From JBNKFQ01 sp050289385 (GTDB taxonomy: Bacteria > Pseudomonadota > Gammaproteobacteria > Pseudomonadales > Porticoccaceae): 20,259 nucleotides of DNA. The notes below the pieces were generated by a model that saw nothing but the letters and a program-made list of their open reading frames with translations, searched no databases and was not told the DNA's origin. The position numbers and the translations under genes were made by a program. The stretch spans positions 1-20,259 of the forward strand of contig JBNKFQ010000007.1 of assembly GCA_050289385.1 (NCBI GenBank). Direction: 5' to 3'. This document shows, in pieces, positions 15,786 through 20,259 of the stretch. Positions within the stretch are counted from its first letter, which is position 1, and each line of letters opens with the position of its first letter.

Positions 15786-17063
15786 ATGAATATCAGACAA
15801 GGGCCAAAAGCAGCAGTCGCTATATATTTCGTATTATTGTTACTCTGCGGTTTAACTGCATGCGGTGGCGGAGGTGGCGGCACCGATTCAGTGCCAAATT
15901 CATCGGATTCATCGGATTCATCGGATTCATCCGATAACGGCAACACAGATCCGGCACCCTTGCGCAGTTACTTTTCTCCCGGCAATTACGCTACTGTATC
16001 TGACTGTTTGCCATATCAGGGCAGTGAAACTGCCCAACTAAAGCTTTTTTTTCTTAACCTTGATCAAGCTCCACATTTTGATGAGTTTGTGGATGACGCT
16101 ATAAATAACGAGTTCAATACTCTTACCCCCTTTAATGAATTCTTCTCAAATATGGCTTTTTATAAACTGGGCATTAGCGGAGCTGAAGAGTATAACTGTA
16201 ATGGTACTGGGGGTTCGTTAAACGGTAGCGGCTTTGCTTGTGACAACGCAAAAATTGACCAGACAATTGCCGAGCAATGCTCAATAAGTGATACGGCGGG
16301 TATCATAAAAATTGTTATTACAGAATCCGAGTACGGTGGCAGCGGTGGAGAGGTTATCTATATTGGCGACAACCCCAACTTTGGCGATCAGGCTGTCATT
16401 GCAGTGCGCAATACCATTGTCCACGAAGTGTCTCACAATATGGGGCTGGCTGATCTTTATGGTAGTGGTTACATAACATCAGGTGCTCCTCTTGGCTGGC
16501 CTGCAGAATTTGCCCGCCAGTATCTGAACACAGATGGTCCAGGATGTTCCAAATGGTGTAATAATTTTAAACCACTCTCGGAATATACGTCTTCCCTCAG
16601 CTCGCAATGCCATACATTTACCGACAAGGAAAGTTGCCTGGATTTTAATCGGGATGCTGACAAACATTGCGAGGACGCAGACAACGATAATGAATACGAT
16701 TGTTGTGTATGGTCTGATACTGAAACCTTCGATTACTTTGAGTCCAGTTGTGCTCCATCATGGGGGGTAGAGGATATTGGCCTTGACTGTCTGGCAGGCT
16801 CCGGCTGTTTTTATGGTGCCGTATACGGCAATTACGCCTGGCGCCCCGTACAATCACCTGAGCAAAGCATTATGTATGGTGGTTCATCTGCCAAAATTTT
16901 TGACAGCGTTTCCATACGTGCCTTGCGGGAAGTGATGCGTTGTTGCGCAAGTTCCGACGATGCAACAAGTTCGTGTAGTGACTACAGAACCTCTTACTCG
17001 GACTTTTTATTTGATTACAATTTTAAAAGACGTATTGGTTCCTGTGGTGTAGTGCCGGACTAG
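15786..17063 (+). CDS. Cysteine-rich zinc metalloprotease, predicted lipoprotein
   Basis: A 425-residue protein with a lipoprotein signal (LTAC, C26), then a glycine run and a Ser-Ser-Asp repeat linker (about 38-51). The catalytic motif HEVSHNMGLAD (H213, E214, H217, G220, D223) is the metzincin-type HExxHxxGxxD. SIMYGG at about 361-366 could be the Met-turn (M363). Between them is a long cysteine-rich insert (about 245-345), with CSKWC, CHTF..SC, an acidic DADNDNEYD that could bind calcium, and a CC pair, so the region is probably disulfide-stabilised and extracytoplasmic. I do not recognise the exact peptidase family. The distance of about 140 residues from the zinc motif to the Met-turn is long for standard metzincins. 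The ATG at 15786 is preferred over an in-frame start 5 codons earlier because it starts the signal peptide directly. Confidence 0.82.
   Translation: MNIRQGPKAAVAIYFVLLLLCGLTACGGGGGGTDSVPNSSDSSDSSDSSDNGNTDPAPLRSYFSPGNYATVSDCLPYQGSETAQLKLFFLNLDQAPHFDEFVDDAINNEFNTLTPFNEFFSNMAFYKLGISGAEEYNCNGTGGSLNGSGFACDNAKIDQTIAEQCSISDTAGIIKIVITESEYGGSGGEVIYIGDNPNFGDQAVIAVRNTIVHEVSHNMGLADLYGSGYITSGAPLGWPAEFARQYLNTDGPGCSKWCNNFKPLSEYTSSLSSQCHTFTDKESCLDFNRDADKHCEDADNDNEYDCCVWSDTETFDYFESSCAPSWGVEDIGLDCLAGSGCFYGAVYGNYAWRPVQSPEQSIMYGGSSAKIFDSVSIRALREVMRCCASSDDATSSCSDYRTSYSDFLFDYNFKRRIGSCGVVPD
15898..15933 (+). repeat. Tandem 9-base repeat encoding a Ser-Ser-Asp linker
   Basis: Three exact copies of ATTCATCGG and a fourth with two changes (ATTCATCCG) lie back to back. 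They encode the SSD repeats just after the lipoprotein anchor. Because the unit is 9 bases, copy-number slippage would change linker length without shifting the frame. Confidence 0.95.
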
Positions 17064-17157
17064 TACTCCTTCCAGGTGATAATGGCGGGTTCAGTTGACT
17101 TGCTGCCAAACACCTCGGGATCGCTGAACCCGTCATTATCACCTTGAAGGAGTACTA
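17061..17157. repeat. Long inverted repeat joining two convergent stop codons, probable bidirectional terminator
   Basis: The left arm (17061-17094, beginning TAGTACTCCTTC) and right arm (17124-17157) match in inverted orientation at 32 of 34 bases around a 29-base loop. The first three bases of each arm are the TAG stop codons of the metalloprotease (+) and the module B COG4315 gene (-). Such a stem would fold in transcripts from either side. There is no U-tract, so a classic intrinsic terminator is not certain. A small mobile repeat is an alternative. Confidence 0.85.
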
Positions 17158-18507
17158 GGGCATGGCTATACTCCAAAAGAAGCCTGTTGGAGTGTAATGG
17201 AGATTAGTCATAGCGGCCGCGTCTGATGCCTTGTAGTAACCGCCGTCACCTACAGTGTAATCCATCGTAAAATGTGCGGTAGCAACGTTGTCGGGCTGAT
17301 CATTCATATAAGTGTACAGAGCATGTCCTTTATAGGCCCATTGTCGGGATCCATCATCACGCACCATCAGTTCCCAATATCCTCTGGCCACGGCATCATC
17401 TGGCGCACGAAATGGTATCCAGCTTTTCTGACACTTTGCATCACAAGCGCCAGTACCGATTTTTTTTCCGCGACGATAAATCGTGTCTTGTGTAGTGCCG
17501 GACTCGAAAGGTTTGCGCATGTACAAAGGCAGGCCCTGAGAAGTTGCCAGAACACGACCAAATTTTACGTCATGCCCGATCTTCACCTCATCCGGCGTAA
17601 AATGACGGATTAATATCGCTACCTGCCCCTGAATATTGTCAGTGGTTTCCCTGCCATTTATGTCACCCGGTATCTGATCGCCTTGATATCGGTACAGCGG
17701 AGCATTGTGCCAGGCCCATTGTTGCTGGCCATCATGGCGTTCAACCAGCGTAAACTGACCGACAGCGCTCGACATTCCCGCCGCTAATAAAGGTTGCCAC
17801 AAGTGCTCACAGCGGTAATCACAAACCTGTTGTGATTCATCAATATCCGTGCCAAGGCTGTACAGTGTCATACCTTGCGAATCAACCAACCCTACACTGC
17901 CCAACGCGGGAATATTTCTCAGCTCAATGTTGAGAGGCGTCGCCAAGTCACGGGCCGGTTGATATCGCGCCACTTGCCACCCATCCGGCAATATTGATGC
18001 CGGTTTTTCACCATCGCTTTTTTCGCCGGCCTGACCCTCGGCGACGGCAATGGCGTCAATTACCTTGTGCAAACGGGTTTCCCCGACAAACCGATAGAGG
18101 AGCTTTCCCTGGTAGGCCCATTGAGTGCCTTCTTCCCGCTGTACCAATGTCCAGTCACCTGTTGCTTTTGCATCAGGCAGCGCCAACACTGGAGGGAAGT
18201 CTTGTGCGCAGGCGTTTGTGCAACGAGACTTACCCACTTCTGTATCCTGGTCAAAAATAAACAGGGTATTCCCTTCGGCATCACCCAGGCGAGTCCAGAC
18301 AGGATCCTCCAAACCAAGTTTCAGTGCAGGCACCATATCGACAAGCGTAATACCCGGTGGCGTCGAGTACTCAATATTGTCTGCCAACTTTTCACTGGCC
18401 TGACAAAATGGAGTAATTGCCAGAGTGCACAACCAGACAATGCCTGGAATTTTTTTCAAATTGCCGGTTCCACACTGACGCATCAAAATTTTCAATTGAT
18501 TATTCAC
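17155..18507 (-). CDS. Secreted protein with three COG4315-type repeats, module B
   Basis: A 450-residue paralogue of the module A protein, colinear over its length and clearly similar (EYSTPPGITL, WTRLGDA-GNTL, ALPDAKA-GDW, PDDAVA-GYWE, YKGHALYTY occur in both). A signal peptide lies near residues 20-37 (IPGIVWLCTLAITPFCQA). The three units have cysteine pairs at CTNAC, CDYRC and CDAKC, each before an F/W-x-P turn, as in copy A, so the pairs are conserved after duplication. The start is a GTG at 18507 with GAGAG upstream; an ATG at 18483 lacks a ribosome-binding site. It begins 19 bases after the DUF1552 stop, unlike the overlap in module A. The middle repeat is the most divergent between copies. 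Function unknown. Confidence 0.87.
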   Translation of the reverse strand: MNNQLKILMRQCGTGNLKKIPGIVWLCTLAITPFCQASEKLADNIEYSTPPGITLVDMVPALKLGLEDPVWTRLGDAEGNTLFIFDQDTEVGKSRCTNACAQDFPPVLALPDAKATGDWTLVQREEGTQWAYQGKLLYRFVGETRLHKVIDAIAVAEGQAGEKSDGEKPASILPDGWQVARYQPARDLATPLNIELRNIPALGSVGLVDSQGMTLYSLGTDIDESQQVCDYRCEHLWQPLLAAGMSSAVGQFTLVERHDGQQQWAWHNAPLYRYQGDQIPGDINGRETTDNIQGQVAILIRHFTPDEVKIGHDVKFGRVLATSQGLPLYMRKPFESGTTQDTIYRRGKKIGTGACDAKCQKSWIPFRAPDDAVARGYWELMVRDDGSRQWAYKGHALYTYMNDQPDNVATAHFTMDYTVGDGGYYKASDAAAMTNLHYTPTGFFWSIAMP

Positions 18508-18526
18508 TATTCACTACTCTCATCTA

Positions 18527-19855
18527 TCAAGCCAGTACTTCGGCAAAGGGCTCCCGCACTTCATTGGATCCGCTCCCCCAACTGTCGCCCCAAAGGCCCA
18601 GAGCCTTCTGGCAGGTAAAACCCACACGGCTGCTGGCTTCACCGCCAGTGGCGACATGTATGCCGGTTTTCATACCACCGCCTGCCGAACCGGCAGTAAA
18701 TACCGGCATTTCCTGCAGGGAGTGCCAGCGGGCATAACCATGATCGGTGTAGCCGAGCATCAAGGTGCGATCAAGCAGGGTACTGTCGCCTTCTTTAATG
18801 CTGTCCAGCACCTGCACCATGTCACGAAACGCCGTCATATATTTTTGCGCGTACCAGTAACACATCGGCTGATAACCCAGTTCGGCATCAACAACTTCCT
18901 GGTGGGTATGTGAATGATATTCAGTGGTGTCGCCAGCCCTGACTGCGTCAGCGCTGAGGGTTACGTTAAAAATACGAGTCTGGCCACACGCCAGTGCATG
19001 AGCGATAAGTCGACTGAACATATCATGGGAAGACATCATGTCGTTGATTTCCAGGCTGGGATGCTCGCCCTCGGGTTTTGATGGTACGGTGCAAGCTGGC
19101 ATCGGCTGTGGTTTTTCCAGTTCCAGCGCCAGTTTTTGTTCCAGATCACGTAACGATGTGAAGAATTCGTCCAGTTGTTGCCGGTCGGTAGAACCTACCG
19201 CTTTCATCATTTGCCGACGCTCTTCAGTCACTGCCGACAACGCACTCTTCCGCAGCATAACAGCAGGGTCGGGTGTAAAATTCGCAGCATTGGGGTCAAC
19301 AAATCCATTGCCAAAAATGCGTTGGTATAAAGCCAATGGCGAAATTTCTGCCGGATTAGTGCCACTGCCGCCGCGAGCGCTGAAGCTTTTCGCAGGGTTC
19401 CCATCGCAAGAAACGGTAATGGCAGGGAAACGAGTGTGTACACCCAGTTTTTCCGCGACCAGGTCATCAATACTGCGCGCAAAACTTTCTTTAAAATCCG
19501 AGACGTGCCCCGTCACAATGCCTTGTACGGTAGACATGTGTGTCACATTTGCCTTGCCATCGAGAAAAATTTGCGTATCGGTAAACAGGTTTATTTTATT
19601 CTTGATTGGCTCCAGCATGGCCAATTGAGGACCCAAGTCAAAGTCACTACCGACTCCTTTCGGCTCCCACTGCCCCGGGCTCAATCCAAGTGCCCAAAAC
19701 CAGGTGCCAAAACATACTGGCAGAGGGCTGCCATCGGCCATGGCGGTGCCGTTGTCGTTTAAAAACAGGTCCAGCACAGGCAAGCCGACTCCGACAACGC
19801 CGCCCTGCAATAAACCACGCAATACCCTTCTGCGGCTGATTTCTTGTTTTTGCAT
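18527..19855 (-). CDS. DUF1552 domain protein with Tat signal, module B
   Basis: A 442-residue paralogue of the module A DUF1552 protein and the same length from the chosen start. The Tat motif is EISRRRVLRGLLQGG. Shared blocks include PVCFG-WFW-LGL-PG-WEPK, LEPIKNK-NL, the identical LGVHTRFPAITVSCDGNP, PLALYQRIFG-GF-DPN, and STDRQ-LDEFFTSLR-LE-KLALEL. Differences concentrate at the surface-like segments and at the region after the Tat signal (for example SFSARGGSGTNPAE against SYSARGKNARNPAE). The ATG at 19855 has AGGGGA eight bases upstream; a longer frame to 19876 adds seven residues with no signal value. It lies 17 bases after the DUF1592 gene stop. No reaction is known for the family. 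Confidence 0.92.
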   Translation of the reverse strand: MQKQEISRRRVLRGLLQGGVVGVGLPVLDLFLNDNGTAMADGSPLPVCFGTWFWALGLSPGQWEPKGVGSDFDLGPQLAMLEPIKNKINLFTDTQIFLDGKANVTHMSTVQGIVTGHVSDFKESFARSIDDLVAEKLGVHTRFPAITVSCDGNPAKSFSARGGSGTNPAEISPLALYQRIFGNGFVDPNAANFTPDPAVMLRKSALSAVTEERRQMMKAVGSTDRQQLDEFFTSLRDLEQKLALELEKPQPMPACTVPSKPEGEHPSLEINDMMSSHDMFSRLIAHALACGQTRIFNVTLSADAVRAGDTTEYHSHTHQEVVDAELGYQPMCYWYAQKYMTAFRDMVQVLDSIKEGDSTLLDRTLMLGYTDHGYARWHSLQEMPVFTAGSAGGGMKTGIHVATGGEASSRVGFTCQKALGLWGDSWGSGSNEVREPFAEVLA

Positions 19856-19872
19856 AGCTTTAATCCCCTGTC

Positions 19873-20259
19873 TCAATTAGCGGCCAGCGAGAGCTCCACG
19901 CCCTCTGCTTCAACAACACCGCGGTAAAATACCTCACTGGTTCCAATTCGACGCAATAAATCCTTAAGCTGGTATCCCTGTTTCGCAAACTCCTTGCGTA
20001 CACTCTTCAACCATTTGCGATCCTCTGCTTCAGTCTCTCGACCAATACCATAGGCATAAACTCTGTTTACCAGGCACGACACTGCGTTGGGATTATCGTG
20101 CAAGGCCTGCCCGAGGCCAGCAGCATCGGTATAGGCCACACCGTCAATTTCACCACTGGTATCAATAGGTACACCGTTTTCAGTGGTTCGATAACTGCCG
20201 TCGCTATCAAAAGATTCCAGGGCAAGGCCAATAGGATCAGTAATTTTGTGACAACCGGC
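19873..20259 (-). CDS. C-terminal part of DUF1592-family protein (DUF1588/DUF1585), module B, cut by window end
   Basis: The last 129 codons of a gene that continues past the window edge. The visible part begins AGCHKITDPIGLALESFD, which is the second half of the CxxCH haem motif of DUF1588, cut after the first cysteine. It continues through SYRTTENGVPIDTSGEIDGVAYTDAAGLG into DUF1585 (NPNAVSCLVNRVYAYGIGRETEAEDRKWLKS...). It aligns closely with the end of the module A protein (residues about 436-559). The downstream DUF1552 gene follows after 17 bases, as expected for one operon. The N-terminal part, and whether it has its own anchor or a separate cytochrome domain, cannot be seen. Confidence 0.93.
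   Translation of the reverse strand, partial: AGCHKITDPIGLALESFDSDGSYRTTENGVPIDTSGEIDGVAYTDAAGLGQALHDNPNAVSCLVNRVYAYGIGRETEAEDRKWLKSVRKEFAKQGYQLKDLLRRIGTSEVFYRGVVEAEGVELSLAAN

Noticed and set aside
17047..17504. 14-base direct repeat TGTAGTGCCGGACT at 17047 and 17491
   Set aside because: Both copies lie inside coding sequence in unrelated frames, and one shared 14-mer is expected by chance in a window of this size.
1..20259. CRISPR arrays, insertion sequences, prophage integrases
   Set aside because: No regularly spaced direct repeats, transposase or integrase motifs were found; the toxin resembles phage Gp49 but is an ordinary chromosomal toxin-antitoxin component.

Overview
The window looks like a chromosomal stretch from an aerobic, probably marine or soil gammaproteobacterium. 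The evidence is the single-type coding style at intermediate G+C, a Gp49/HigB-XRE toxin-antitoxin pair, a FecI-FecR-TonB receptor cassette with the FecA-type N-terminal signalling domain, a proteobacterial DEAD-box helicase with a basic tail, and Tat and lipoprotein export signals. The lineage is inferred, because no rRNA or taxonomic marker is present.

Layout from left to right. At 1-992 on the + strand are the tail of a YcaQ-type winged-helix protein and a membrane DUF1499 protein. At 1024-1677 (-) is a toxin-antitoxin pair with a perfect palindrome at its upstream end. At 1757-7336 (-) is a four-gene operon, module A: a secreted 372-residue protein of no family I recognise, then a membrane-anchored DUF1587/1592/1588/1585 protein with one CxxCH haem-binding motif, then a Tat-signal DUF1552 protein, then a secreted protein with three COG4315-type repeats, each carrying a cysteine pair. 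A hairpin terminator separates this operon from a TonB-dependent receptor at 7460-9853 (-). That receptor lies downstream of FecR and FecI genes (10018-11540, -), which together make a complete cell-surface signalling cassette. At 11778-13112 (-) is a DEAD-box RNA helicase, at 13409-14659 (+) an AAA ATPase with a DUF4143 C-terminus, at 14743-15537 (-) a lipoprotein of the cyclase/kynurenine-formamidase family, and at 15786-17063 (+) a cysteine-rich metalloprotease lipoprotein. A 34-bp inverted repeat then runs from the stop codon of the protease to the stop codon of the next gene. At 17155-20259 (-) is module B, a second divergent copy of the DUF1592 - DUF1552 - COG4315 set in the same order, cut by the window end inside the CxxCH motif.

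The most interesting feature is this duplicated three-gene module. All members carry export signals or would act outside the cytoplasm. One has a haem motif and one has paired cysteines, which suggests an undescribed periplasmic or surface redox or substrate-processing system. The TonB receptor with its sigma/anti-sigma pair sits between the two copies on the same strand and is a plausible partner for uptake and sensing. That partnership is inferred from position and is not shown by the sequence.
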